Positions 9,086-19,935 of a DNA stretch of 64,000 nt are shown here, piece by piece. The DNA lies in NCBI RefSeq assembly GCF_040412425.1, contig NC_089766.1, forward strand, positions 50,695,797 to 50,759,796. The letters run 5' to 3'. The position numbers and the translations under genes were made by a program. The notes beneath the pieces are model-generated. The model searched no databases. It saw only the letters and a list, made by a program, of their open reading frames with translations, and was not told where the DNA came from. Position 1 is the first letter of the stretch, and each line of letters starts with the position of its first letter. Source of the DNA: Macrobrachium rosenbergii. Taxonomy: Eukaryota > Arthropoda > Malacostraca > Decapoda > Palaemonidae.

Positions 9086-10899
9086 TTAAAGAGGGGTCCA
9101 TGTAGAACTGCTGTCCAGTACATGTCCAACACCCTCTAATGAAGCCTATCTTTATTGTGGTAAGTTTTTTCCTAAACTTACATAGAGTTACTTATCTTAG
9201 AGAAAGTGGGTATAGCGCCAACAGTTGCAAAAGTTTTCTCGCGGCATTTAAAATGGGGGTGGGGGCTGCAGTTAATTAAGATCTCAGATACTGTCAAATT
9301 CACTCACAATAAGGTCCATGATGTTTTTGTCGGTTTTGTCTGGACTTCTCAGTGTGGTCGCCTTGAGTTCAGTCCCTTCTCATGCTTGATAAATTTGATT
9401 GGCATCACAATCTTATTGGCCCTGGAGCTAGGGATGTAGGCTTGGTGAGGACCGTAGGTCTAGCTGATGAGTCATCAGCAGCCTCTGTCTGGTTCTCCTT
9501 GATCATAGCTTGTGGAGAGAGAGGCTTGGGAGCAACTGTGTAACTTCGGCCTCAAGAACAGTGTGTGCCAATGATTGCCTTTCCATTCGAGTGATTTTTC
9601 AAGTTGCATTACAGCACATTTACCATTATCTGATTGCCTAAATTTTAGGAAATTATAAGAGTATAGCCAAGGGATAAATTATCGTTAGTATCATGACAGG
9701 AAAGAGACGACGTATAAATACATGATAGCGGTGAAAGGGAACGACCGTATATATATGTTAATAGTCATATATTGGTCAAAATATATGGAATAAGATACAG
9801 AACTGATAAAAAAAGAGCAAACGTAGCCCCCCTGCACTCAGAAGATAGCGCACTGTTGTCATGTTGTGTTTTTTTACTTTTTGCTGACAGTCTGGGTAGC
9901 CTAAATGCTTGCTGAGCGGGCTCTTAGCTACAGCCGGGGCCACCGAAGCTGCTTCCCGTAGAAAACGGGTGAGAAGCGGTGAAAAATAAAATGTCAAAAA
10001 CGACAGATAGTTTCTATACAATAGTTTTCGAGGCCACTGAGATGAATAGTGATGCTCCCGATGCCCTTTCAGTCCAAGTTCAGCCCGATAGAAATAGGGG
10101 ATGAGAAGGGGTGAAATACAGAATGTCAAAAATGCTGGGCAATGTAACTGTAACTGAAGCAACTATCTTAACAGGAAAGGAAGAAAGTGTGAGAGAGAGT
10201 AGAGGGGGTGTTGGGAGGAGAAGGAGAGGGCTGGGGTAGCGAGAGTGCGTGAGAGAGAGAGTTTATCGTTTGTCATTCAATTTTCGCAGGTTGGTCAGCT
10301 AGTTTACTAATAAAATTCAGTGTTAGACTTGCACTTTTGTATTCGCTTCTCATGGAAGTTTAAGACTATAACCAACACTGGAATGTTGTAATCGAAACTC
10401 CAATATCTTTTTATAAAGATGCAATGAATTGAAAGTTTTAATACTTTATGCGAAATTAACAATAAATATTTCCCGTTATATATGAATTTTTATATAAAAA
10501 ACTACAAAATTGTATTTTTGAACTTTTCCAACGCATCACTCCAGCCTCGTGTTGCGAATGATAGCACAAAATAAATCCATTAATTATTACTACAGTATAT
10601 GTTTGAAGGGAGGTAGTGTCATGAGTCTCCCAATGAGTGCACTGATAATTACATTATGAGGACTGAAATATGAGTAAGAAGAAACTTAGAGCTTATTTAG
10701 TTTAGTTTTCTTTGTCTGGAATTTCCTCGACAGACGTCACTATATTCGTTGTGCCGATAGACTGCACGATCAACCGATGAACTACAAAAGTGACTTAGCC
10801 CCATGCAAGAATAGAGCCACGTAGCTATATAGTAGCTCCGCGGTGGACGGCACTATAACTCGACTTTTCTACAGTTTTGTTTGCTAATTATGAATTTAC
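9086..10899. other. No gene recognised; weak internal repeat
   Basis: Mostly AT-rich single-copy-looking DNA. Two related stretches near 9955-10005 and 10085-10130 share (c)cgatagaaaa-, gagaagSggtgaaa- and aaaatgtcaaaaa- blocks, a diverged short duplication. A GA-rich tract lies at 10185-10260. None of the short open frames looks like a known protein. Confidence 0.4.
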
Positions 10900-11684
10900 C
10901 TTTAATTTTTGGCCCTCGAGTGTAATTAACCCTGAAGTTCATCCAACAAGGTAGAGGACCCAGTCGGAAACCGGGGTTATGGGTTGGGTATACCCCCGGT
11001 AGAGTGTTATTTGGCTATGTAACGGCTCACCCTCATGTTTCTACCCTACAATTTTGGGGACCCCAAGGGAAAGCGGGGTTGTGGGTGGCGTAGACGACGA
11101 GGCATGAGAAACCAGCCAAAATTTAGTTTTTACGGCACCCCAGACATGAGAAACCGTTAAATAAACAGAAAACAAACAAGAACATTAAATGAGCCGACAA
11201 AAAGGCAACCCCTCCCATTACTACTATCCTCCCGAACATTTATTGGGGAGCCACTGGTTCATCCCTCACTCCCTTACTGAGGAAACTCAGAGTTTGGGGA
11301 TCTAACCCCCCAAAACACTTATCTAACCAATCACATTGTGCTGTTATCCCCCCACTGAGGAAAACCCCTCTATACGTTGCCACTCCTCGGCGGCCTGTAG
11401 TTTTTCGGGGTTCACATACGCGTCCTGCGCATGACAGGGCACGGGTACGTCTGTTTTGAACGGTTCATATTTCGTCGGCAGTGCAATAACTTGTTAATCT
11501 GTTATCCCTATGCATGAATCTCACACACCTTGCATGAAATCCCCCCAAACTATAAGTTAACACAGCAATGAAAAAAAAAACACATATACGCTTTTGAGTT
11601 TATTCTTGTAAGTTTCAACGTTCTTGGTTGCACTTAGCCTACCCGCAACTGTTGCAACACAGGTACCCCCTGGACCAGTACTGA
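10900..11684. other. No gene recognised; GC-rich repeats
   Basis: Contains two related stretches (about 10960-11000 and 11045-11095) of accSSggttRtgggttgg type. Nothing coding is evident. Confidence 0.35.
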
Positions 11685-12250
11685 ATGCGACGCAGGGAGA
11701 TTATATCCCCTGAACCTACTGCTAAACACAGCAAAATGCATTTACCCCGCCAGCCCAGTACTAAACTCGGCAAAAGTGTATCTGTAACCCCCCGCCCTGC
11801 CCCAAAAAAAACTTTCCCTGCACACATTTTTCCCATGACAGCATCGTTTCTTTGCTTCCTTATCATAACCAGCGGGATTCCATTAATTTCCCCGAACCCA
11901 TTACTAAACACTGCGAAATGCATTTAACCCGCCAACCCAGTACTAAACAGCGAAATGCATTTACTTCGCCAGCCCAGTATTAAACTCGGCGAAAGTGCAT
12001 CTGTACCCCAAAAACTAAAAAACTTTCCCTACACACATTTTTCGCACGGCAGCATCGTTTCTCTGTTTCCTTATCATAACCAGCGGATTCCACTTCCCCG
12101 AACCCATTACTAAACACGGCGAAATGCATTTAACACCCCAACCCAGTACTAAACACGGCGAAAGCGTATCTGTAACCCAAAAGATATATTTTGCCCAGCT
12201 GCAATTTTCTCAGGCATTTATGGTTTCTTTGCTTTATTGTCATAACCAGC
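11685..12250. repeat. Tandem repeat, about 215-bp unit, 2.5 copies
   Basis: Each unit carries cccagtactaaacNcggcRaaa, gtatctgtaaccc, aactttccctRcacacattt and ttccttatcataaccagc in the same order (units near 11745, 11960 and 12140). Within a unit the cagtactaaacacggcgaaa block is itself repeated. No protein is supported. Confidence 0.85.
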
Positions 12251-12417
12251 AGGAAGCTTTTTCAACAAAACCATTCCTGTTACCGTCGCGTAAGTTTCCC
12301 CCTTCCCCCCCAATACCTCACGCAAACCCTTCCTCCCAACACCTAATTGCACCAAAACCGCCCACTTCCCACCCCCTCTTGACCCACCACAGCCCTTATC
12401 TGCTACCCATTCCTATG

Positions 12418-12697
12418 AGCCCTTTGTTGGCCGAGTTGGTTGAGCTTCAGACCGTCATTCGATGGGCCGGAGTTCGATTCCCGCCGCCGGCTGATGAAGA
12501 GTTAGAGGAATTTATTTCTGGTGATAGAAATTCATTTCTCGCTATAATGTGGTTCGGATTCCACAATAAGCTGTAGGTCCCGTTGCTAAGTAACTAATTG
12601 GTTCTTAGCCACGTAAAATAAGTGTAATCCTTCGGGCCAGCCCTAGGAGAGCTGTTAATCAGCTCAGTGGTCTGGTAAAACTAAGCTATACTTACTT
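12418..12697 (+). repeat. Complete tRNA-derived SINE
   Basis: Begins with a tRNA-like RNA polymerase III promoter: A box TGGCCGAGTTGG at 12428-12439 and B box GAGTTCGATTCC at 12470-12481. The body and tail match 24910-25191 along the full length (gaggaatttatttctggtga, then a tggttcggattccacaataa block, then agctgttaatcagctcag). It is flanked by a 14-bp duplication TACCCATTCCTATG at 12404-12417 and 12698-12711, as expected for LINE-driven insertion. It has no poly(A) tail. Confidence 0.95.
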
Positions 12698-12711
12698 TAC
12701 CCATTCCTATG

Positions 12712-13131
12712 CCTTAAAGCATACAGGTTTTGCGTTTCTTGTTCAGTACAGAGGCTGTATCCCTTCCGTCAGTGTTGGGTTTATCTGAGCCCATAACTCG
12801 GCACCCGCCCCCCCTTGTGTCTTGCGCTAACTGCTATATGAGTTATTGCAACTTTTCTGCCTACTGCTTAGGGAACTGCGAACGGTTAATCAAGCTTTGT
12901 CAGGAGGAAGTACACTTTTGTAGGCTACCTGGCTGAAGCCTATTTTAAGATTCATTTCCTAGACCCCAACACCAGGATCCACACAATTTTAAAGGCAGCG
13001 GCTGATCTCTACCCTCCCGGTCCACAAGGTAAGGCCAGTTAGTTCTGTTGGTGTTCACTTTTTTTGTTTTATCTGCAAATTGTTTTCTCCTGCCATTTTG
13101 CTCCTGCCAGCAGCTTTAAGTGCCTTCCCGC
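12712..13131. other. No gene recognised
   Basis: Mixed-composition sequence with no recognisable domain in any frame. Confidence 0.35.
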
Positions 13132-13650
13132 TCTTGTTTTTACCTTGGAAACTGGTTTCTTCTCCACTTTTACGGCTTTTGGTGAAGTTGGTTTTTTGTC
13201 GGCCACACACTTTGTCCCCCCGTCCCCTTACCGGGCAGTGTTTCCTCCTCCCCACCCCCAGGGTTACGTTTTACCAAGACTCGTTCCCGATGAGTTTCCC
13301 TTGCAACCCATCTCTCACCCCGCCTTGCACCGCACTCCACTTACCCCCACTTTCGGGGCACGTGAGGAAATTTCTCCCTCCCTGCCTCGTTAACCCCCAC
13401 CCTTTCAGCCGCTCCCTCCCCTTTGCATATGGCTCCCGCTCGTTTTCCCCTCCAGCCAACGCCCCCGTAACGTAAACATGTCCTCTCCACTTCTCTGTTT
13501 TCCCCCACCCAGAACCCCAGATTCCCACAGTCCCCCTTTACTGTTGAATAGAGTTAGGGGGCAAATGACGCTTGGCCGCCAACAAACTCACCTCCATTAT
13601 CAGAAGCCGGAAAAGTGGAGAAAAAACCAGTTTCCAAGGTAAAAACAGGC
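13132..13650. repeat. Inverted repeat, 44-bp arms, about 430-bp loop
   Basis: 13132-13175 and the reverse complement of 13607-13650 match at nearly every base; the shared core is accttggaaactggtttYt followed by tctccacttttMcgg. The loop is C- and T-rich on the plus strand and contains no convincing gene. It could be a foldback element or the ends of a small transposon. Confidence 0.8.
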
Positions 13651-14592
13651 ACGGAGTTAATATATAGAATTACCCAGGGTTTTTCAATTTATTTACAAAA
13701 ACAAAACCATCTCATCCACCGCCCTTACACAACAATCACACAAACCTCCAAAAAACGTGCCAATGAACTCACAATCTCCGCACCCGTAACACGAAACACG
13801 TGATCTACACGATTGCCCTCAACCTCAAAGAAACCACCAGTACCGAAGCATACAAAGCTAAACAGTTACTCTTACCCAATCATTCTCACTACAATTACAT
13901 AGGGGCACTCACAGTTGCTAACTTTACACAAACTTTAGGAGCCCAGCCCACATGTCTGTCACGAACGGGATTTCTGGAACAAGGGCGAGATTATCGCGCA
14001 ACAGTCTCACTTCCCTGTCCAGGCGATTGCTAATTGGGTTAACTCATTTTTACGTACTTGGGCTTAAGGACTTCAAACTTACAACAAACTATTCAAACAA
14101 GTAATAAGACGAAATATGATGTTGCACACTGCGGCCCGTACGTGCATTTCGGCAAAATGTGCAATAATTAGTCGTGCTTATGACGTGCCTTGTCCGGTAA
14201 GTTCCCGCCATTCTGTCAGCCTCGTAGAATCAGCGGGAGTTTAAAGTGAAAAAAATCCCATGCACTGAATTTTTTCGTGCCATTCTCCACCCCAAAGAAA
14301 AAGGTAGGAAAATTCAGGGGACATGTACTAGTCAAGTAAACTCTAAGAGGACCATCCGCCAGAATTAGTCGCGGCCCGAACTTGTCCGCAGCGCTACGAG
14401 ATGAGGTCAGATCTCGACTACATTACAATGATATGCAGAGTGATCACTCAAATGAAATTCAGTAAATACAATCAAAGAAAAATTCAATAGCAAACACGTG
14501 CATTACAATACAATGTGCTTAGCAACAGCAATTATGGACACAATGGGTGTCACTAGCAATGTAAATCAATGGAACATGGAAATCAATTCATT
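13651..14592. other. No gene recognised
   Basis: Nothing coding or repeated elsewhere in the window was seen here, up to the LTR at 14593. Confidence 0.35.
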
Positions 14593-15233
14593 TGTAAGAG
14601 ACCCATCCATCGCACCAATGGCAGTCTCTTTCGAGCACACGTGTGTGTACGTGTCTTCGTCATCCATCGGAGGGGACAAGACAGAAACGACCATCTGGTT
14701 TTCTCTCTCTCAAGGAACGCAACTTCTACCATACAATATTTCCGTCTGTTTCTCCCTAACCATTGTTGTCTCGATTTATGTACAATCACCACTACTTGCA
14801 TTGACATGCAAGCATTCTAATCATGTACGCATAATGTTCCACCAAATCTTCTGTATCAAACTGTATGTATGTTTCTGTTTGTGAAGACGCCAAACGTCTC
14901 ACCATTTCACATATATTATGCTACTGCATTGTAATCATTAAGCTGTCTTGAATCTCATGCAATTGGCCATATGCAGAATTTCCTGGCCTTTCCATTGATA
15001 TATGTTTTATCACTGTACATTTATTATGTCTCTCACAATCGCCGCCTGTTTGTCTGCCGACAAACACAGATGTCCGAAACATTACCTCTGTTTTGCTCTG
15101 CCTGTGTAGACGCTACTTTGCGGCTCGCACAGGCCAATAACATCTTCGAAGATTCTGTACATTCATTCATTAAGGAACCACCAATAAACCAGTCAACACC
15201 CGGCCAGTATGTCACTCAGTCCCGTCCTCACAC
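14593..15233 (+). repeat. LTR copy A of tandem gypsy-like element
   Basis: From about 14695 to 15233 it is roughly 98 percent identical by eye to 16985-17519. The first 100 bases align with copies B and C but are far more diverged. The right end is fixed by comparison with 16313-16388, where the same sequence is followed directly by a TGGTGACCC primer site. The 90-codon open frame inside (14971-15243) recurs in copy B only because the LTRs are similar. Confidence 0.85.
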
Positions 15234-15927
15234 ATTCAGCTAAGCAAGCAATCCATGTATTAATCAACAGAACGTGTAATTTTGCTACAAAACTGACTAA
15301 TTAAAGCAAGAACTGCAACAATAAGGAATTAGTCCCATGTCAACCAATGAAAGTAAACTTAGCAATAAGGAGATTACATATATGGAAATGATTCAACGCA
15401 ATCAACACAAAGCAAGGCTCTCATCAAGGCATTGTCGACATCAATACACAAGCATGAGATATCAAAGGCATCGGTAATAAGCATGAGATGTCAAAAAGCA
15501 TCAATAATAAGCATAAGACATATCAAAGCAAGGCCTCAGTAGAAATGGCTACATCAGTAGTAATCAGTGATATAATACATGCAAGTTCAAATGAGTGTAG
15601 CAACTCAATGGCCTAATGCACCTCATGCAATGGCAAGATTCGCAGCTATCAAATGCAATACATAAATTGTCTACCACTCGACCTTCATATTTTTTGTCGT
15701 CTGTCGTACAATTAAGAGATTTACTGCTCTGACTAGCAGCGTACAGGTCGTGGTTTGTGCGACTTAAGACGCTTCATTCTGGTTCATACGAACTCTCAAT
15801 TGCTCCTGCAGTCTTGAGAGGAATCGTGAATACTTCCTATCTCTCAACCAGAGATATAAACTGCAACGTTTAATCAGTAATAAGGTCTGCTAACAGACAT
15901 ATAGAGCAAGTTGTGGGACGCCACCCT
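15234..15927 (+). repeat. Segment X, copy A
   Basis: About 690 bp that follows the LTR in both unit A and unit B (17520-18207) at about 97 percent identity. Contains three imperfect copies of a roughly 28-bp unit (aagcatgagatRtcaaaRgcatc...) near 15450-15530. It ends gttgtgggacgccaccc. No protein or primer site is recognisable, so its relation to the LTR element is unclear. Confidence 0.8.
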
Positions 15928-15939
15928 TAAGGCGCGTTT

Positions 15940-16312
15940 CTATAAGAGATGCGAAATAATGAGCAGGTGGACATGTACTGCTGGATTAGTAGTTGTTGTT
16001 GTTGTTTCAGATTTAGGTAGCCTTGTGCCAGCAAATGGGGCCTCTCCTACTATCCAACACTCACTGCTATCATACTTTTATCCTCATCTGATGGGTACCT
16101 TAGGGTTCAAAGAGGTTGCAACCTTGCCTGTTAAATCTTTTCACTTCAAAATCACCCCCACCAAAATCACTTTCATGCATCATAATAAAGTTTTCATCTA
16201 ACCTACCCATCTCACAGACTCATCATCAACATAGAATTACGGGCCGCTCTAGGAGCAAGAGCCCGTGCTGGCACAAGGCCAGCTAAATCCGAAACAACAA
16301 CAACAACAACTG
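15940..16312. repeat. Repeat T copies 2 and 3 in inverted orientation
   Basis: 15940-16045 matches repeat T in the plus orientation. 16241-16312 is the reverse complement of the part of T that contains ctggccttgtgccagcac and the attacgggccgctctagga edge. The arms enclose about 195 bp of unrelated sequence. This may be a small foldback element with T as its terminal repeats, or two independent insertions. Confidence 0.65.
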
Positions 16313-16388
16313 TACAATCAGTTCAGTAAGGAACCATTGATAAACCAGTCAACACCCAGCCAGTATGTCACTCAATACAATCCTTACA
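16313..16388 (+). repeat. LTR 3' end (R/U5) before primer site
   Basis: Aligns with 15160-15233 (taaaccagtcaacacccRgc, then cagtatgtcactca) and ends TCCTTACA immediately before a TGGTGACCC primer site. This identifies where the LTRs of this family end. The rest of this LTR is missing; repeat T abuts it. Confidence 0.85.
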
Positions 16389-16896
16389 CTGGTGACCCAG
16401 GAGTGACCCGAAGGAGCCGATGGCAGACGTCCAACCCAAGATGACGACCCACACGCCAACAAACCCTTCGCCGCCTCCCCGCTGTTCCAGAGTCTTCAAC
16501 AGATGTCTGACCCTCCGAGATGACCCACCCCACCACTGGAGCCCCGGACGCCTCCCCGGAAGCTTGAGCGCCACCCCCGAACTCGTAGCGGCGAGCTGAC
16601 CAACGACGGACCAGCCGACATCATCCTTCAGCCTGCTGCCGTCCCCCTCGGATTGGCTACCGAAGGATCAGCCCATGTCATCCTTCAGCCTACTGTCGTC
16701 CCCCTCAAGCTGGCTACCGAAGGATCAGCCGATGTCATCCTTCAACCTGCTACCGTCCTCCGCGAGTTCCTGCCGGCCGGCGACGCCCTTCAGCCTCCTA
16801 CCCGCCCCAAGCCCAAGCCCTTTGTGCCCATTCCAGTTGTCAGCAAGACGATTTCCACATCGACGCCTTGCTTGGGGGGGGGGGGGGAAGTATTGT
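16389..16896 (+). pseudogene. Short internal domain of tandem element (gag start plus 57-bp repeats)
   Basis: Primer site TGGTGACCCAGGAGTGA at 16390, then an ATG at 16421 opening MADVQPKMTTHTPTNPSPPP. A stop and frame change follow. From about 16600 a second open frame carries three tandem 19-residue repeats, each with ADVILQPA or a close variant and coming every 57 bp (16622, 16679, 16736), then a Pro-rich stretch. A G-rich polypurine tract (16874-16890) precedes the LTR. There is no protease, RT or integrase. The same compressed layout recurs at 21751-22200, so this internal form seems to have been copied as such. Confidence 0.75.
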
Positions 16897-17519
16897 ACGA
16901 GACGCATCGCACAGATCGCGGTCTCTTTCAAGAACACGTGTGCATCATCCTTTGGAAGGACAAAGAGAAAAACAAGAGCATCCCGTTTTCTCTCTCTCAA
17001 GGAACGCAACTTCTACTGTACAATATTTCCGTCTGTTTCTCCTAACCATTGTTGTCTCGATTTATGTACAATCACCACTACTTGCATTGCCATGCAAGCA
17101 TTCTAATCATGTACGCATAATGTTCCACCAAATCTTCTGTATCAAACTGTATGTATGTTTCTGTTTGTGAAGACGCCAAACGTCTCACCATTTCACATAT
17201 ATTATGCTACTGCATTGTAATCATTAAGCTGTCTTGAATCTCATGCAATTAGCCATATGCAGAATTTCCTGGCCTTTCCATTGATATATGTTTTATCACT
17301 GTACATTTATTATGTCTCTCACAATCGCCGTCTGTTTGTCTGCCGACAAACACAGATGTCCGAAACATTACCTCTGTTTTGCTCTGCCTGTGTAGATGCT
17401 ACTTTGCGGCTCGCACAGGCCAATAACATCTTCGAAGATTCTGTACATTCATTCATTAAGGAACCACCAATAAACCAGTCAACACCCGGCCAGTATGTCA
17501 CTCAGTCCCATCCTGACAC
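16897..17519 (+). repeat. LTR copy B of tandem element
   Basis: Starts TTGTACGAGACGCATCG right after the polypurine tract and ends CCTGACACA. It matches copy C (22201-22405) closely at its 5' end and copy A closely from 16985 on. Confidence 0.88.
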
Positions 17520-18206
17520 ATTCAGCTAAGCAAGCAATCCATGTATTAATCAACAGAACGTGTAATTTTGCTACAAAACTCACTAATTAAAGTAAGAACT
17601 GCAACAATAAGGAATTAGTCCCAAGTCAACCAATGAAAGTAAACTTAGCAATAAGGAGATTACATATATGGAAATGATTCAACGCAATCAACACAAAGCA
17701 AGGCTCTCATCAAGGCATTGTCGACATCAATACACAAGCATGAGATATCAAAAGGCATCGATAATAAGCATGAGATGTCAAAAAGCATCAATAATAAGCA
17801 TAAGACATATCAAAAGCAAGGCCTCAGTAGAAATGGCTACATCAGTAGTAATCAGTGATATAATACATGCAAGTTCAAATGAGTGTAGCAACTCAATGGC
17901 CTAATGCACCTCATGCAATGGCAAGATTCGCAGCTATCAAATGCAATACATAAATTGTCTACCACTCGACCTTCATATTTTGTCGTCTGTCGTACAATTA
18001 AGAGATTTACTGCTCTGACTAGCAGCGTACAGGTCGTGGTTTGTGCGACTTCGCTCGCTTCATTCTGGTTCATACGAACTCACAATTGCTCCTGCAGTCT
18101 TGAGAGGAATCGTGAATACTTCCTATCTCTCAGCCAGAGATATAAACTGCAACGTTTAATCAGTAATAAGGTCTGCTAACAGACATATAGAGCAAGTTGT
18201 GGGACG
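17520..18206 (+). repeat. Segment X, copy B
   Basis: Close copy of 15234-15927, including the short internal repeats. It again ends tgtgggacgccac, but here abuts the minus-strand LTR element instead of repeat T. Confidence 0.85.
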
Positions 18207-18536
18207 CCACCCTGATCTTCGGTTGCTGGAGATGGATAAAGGCCGCCGTAACAACCACAACCGCAAACAACCACAAACACAACAAGGAAATACAAAAAAA
18301 AGAAACGGAACACACACACAAATAAACAGCACACCAACAAGAAGACCAACAACTCCCAGAAAAGCATACGACAAAAACTGTCCCACACAAGAACCACTGA
18401 CCGGCACTAGCTCTGACTAAAGACTCCAAAAAAATTGAAAAATCCTTCACATATTCCACAGACAGACAGCGCCGTAAACAAACTAACGCCCTCATCCCTC
18501 TTCCAACAACCGAAGCACTCACTTACGACAATTACA

Positions 18537-18570
<34 letters not shown>

Positions 18571-18594
18571 AAACGTTGGGAAATGCTAAATAAA
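18207..18594 (-). repeat. 3' LTR, truncated at its U5 end
   Basis: Nearly identical to 21317-21750 except for the length of its CT tract (about 18537-18567, about 14 repeats, against about 39 in the other LTR). The 48 bp at 21269-21316 have no counterpart here. Confidence 0.88.
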
Positions 18595-18666
18595 AACAAA
18601 TTTATTCATCCCTCTATATTTCTCCCCCCTTTTAGCATTTCCCAACCAACACCTTTCACACCTCTT

Positions 18667-19326
18667 TCAAATCGCCTTACGCAACACCCACGGATGCTCA
18701 CTAGCAGGTCCTCTAGATCGCGTTCGCGGGCACGCAATCATTCTCTCAGAATCATTCTCTCTTCTAGCAACATTCAAACTCACATCATCTCCTCCATTCT
18801 CTCTCAAATTCACGCTATCTTCTTCACTATTACCACTCTCAATTTCATCCACAATCTCATCTATACCCTCTAACTCGTTCCCAAATACCTCCCCCAATTC
18901 TTCAACTAACCCATCCCATTCGCTCATTGACCTTTCCAATTCTTGCAACGATTCATTCATGCTTTCAATCACTCGTATATTACTGCTACGCTCTCTTATT
19001 CTTACACTTTCGCTCACCTCCAACCGTTCACTAACCCCTACACGTTCAGTCAACTCAGTTATATCAAACCCGCATATGCTATACGTTCTATCCATACCAT
19101 CCCATTCATCCGTATTACACGCTTTATCACTCATTTCCACTTTGGCACTCACACCCCTATCACACAACTTACGACCATTCAGTTTACTTATGTTCTTCCC
19201 TTTCTTACGTTTCCTACCATACTCTATCAAAACAAACTGCTGATCCTCATGCAACAACCCCTCACGTACATGCATCACACGCACCGCTTGCATCCTGGAG
19301 GACCCACCCATTTGAACCCCCTTCAC
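18667..19326 (-). CDS. Acidic C-terminal ORF of the Gag-only element
   Basis: An open frame of 219 codons immediately downstream of the zinc-knuckle ORF, separated by one stop. It is rich in Glu, Ser and Asp (WDGLVEELGEVFGNELEGID, then EIVDEIESGN) and ends CPRTRSRGPASEHPWVLRKA just before the polypurine tract (about 18615-18632 on the minus strand). I do not recognise a domain: no DTG/DSG protease motif and no RT blocks. It may be a C-terminal extension of Gag or a remnant where pol has been lost. If the stop at its start is a decay or assembly artefact, it is one protein with the ORF upstream. Confidence 0.5.
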   Translation of the reverse strand: MKGVQMGGSSRMQAVRVMHVREGLLHEDQQFVLIEYGRKRKKGKNISKLNGRKLCDRGVSAKVEMSDKACNTDEWDGMDRTYSICGFDITELTERVGVSERLEVSESVRIRERSSNIRVIESMNESLQELERSMSEWDGLVEELGEVFGNELEGIDEIVDEIESGNSEEDSVNLRENGGDDVSLNVARRENDSERMIACPRTRSRGPASEHPWVLRKAI

Positions 19327-19328
19327 AC

Positions 19329-19835
19329 TCAGTTTCCCGAATTCGCTGTCACAGTCACCCTCTTTCGTCTACATACACTTGATACATGCCCTTCCATTCC
19401 ACATTCGTCACACTTCGCTCTCGGTTCTGAACACATTCTCGCATAATGCCCATTCTTACCACAGTTGCCACATATTACATTCACTCGGGTACCCCTACAA
19501 CCATTAGCAATATGACCCACCTGTCCGCACCGGTAGTATTTAACCCCCCTATCTTTTGTACACTCCCTTACCAAATGTCCCGGTTGCCCACACCCGAAAC
19601 ACGCTCCTAAAGCCCACCTACACTCATTCTTTGTATGTCCTTCCTTTCCACATCTAAAACACTTCGCTCGACTTCCACTCATCAACCTTCCCCTTTGTAC
19701 ACTACTATCCCTAACATGTCCAACCCGTTGTTCCCTTACAAACCCACCATTCATCCTCCCTGGCACCTCCACATTACTTGCTCTTACACTCCTATCTATT
19801 ACACTATCGGCCATTCTCATTGGGCCCCTCAACAC
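19329..19835 (-). CDS. Gag nucleocapsid part with five zinc-knuckle units
   Basis: A 168-codon frame with tandem CX2CX4HX4C knuckles that would bind RNA: CFRCGKEGHTKNEC, CFGCGQPGHLVREC, YYRCGQVGHIANGC, CGNCGKNGHYARMC and CDECGMEGHVSSVC. The third has Tyr in place of its first Cys, so it should not bind zinc normally. A basic stretch precedes them. Five units is more than the one or two usual in gypsy Gag; cellular CNBP/Gis2 proteins also have many, but the LTRs and primer site around it make Gag the better reading. It continues from the capsid segment after a frame change. Confidence 0.75.
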   Translation of the reverse strand: MLRGPMRMADSVIDRSVRASNVEVPGRMNGGFVREQRVGHVRDSSVQRGRLMSGSRAKCFRCGKEGHTKNECRWALGACFGCGQPGHLVRECTKDRGVKYYRCGQVGHIANGCRGTRVNVICGNCGKNGHYARMCSEPRAKCDECGMEGHVSSVCRRKRVTVTANSGN

Positions 19836-19935
19836 TGCATCCTAAAGCTTCCGAACTCTGGTACTCTCTCATCTACCCCACCCCTTACACTTACACTTCT
19901 GCTCTCTTTTATAACCCTGTCAAGCTCATAATCTT

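Noticed and set aside
12418..12500. tRNA gene suggested by A and B boxes
   Set aside because: The boxes belong to a SINE with a long non-tRNA body and a target duplication; I see no full cloverleaf.
14971..15243. 90-codon ORF found again at 17257-17529
   Set aside because: Repetition comes from LTR identity; the frame spans LTR polyadenylation-type sequence and runs past the LTR end.
18943..19446. Long plus-strand ORFs opposite the Gag-only element
   Set aside because: Low-complexity mirror frames of the minus-strand Gag coding sequence; the zinc knuckles and primer site fix the strand.
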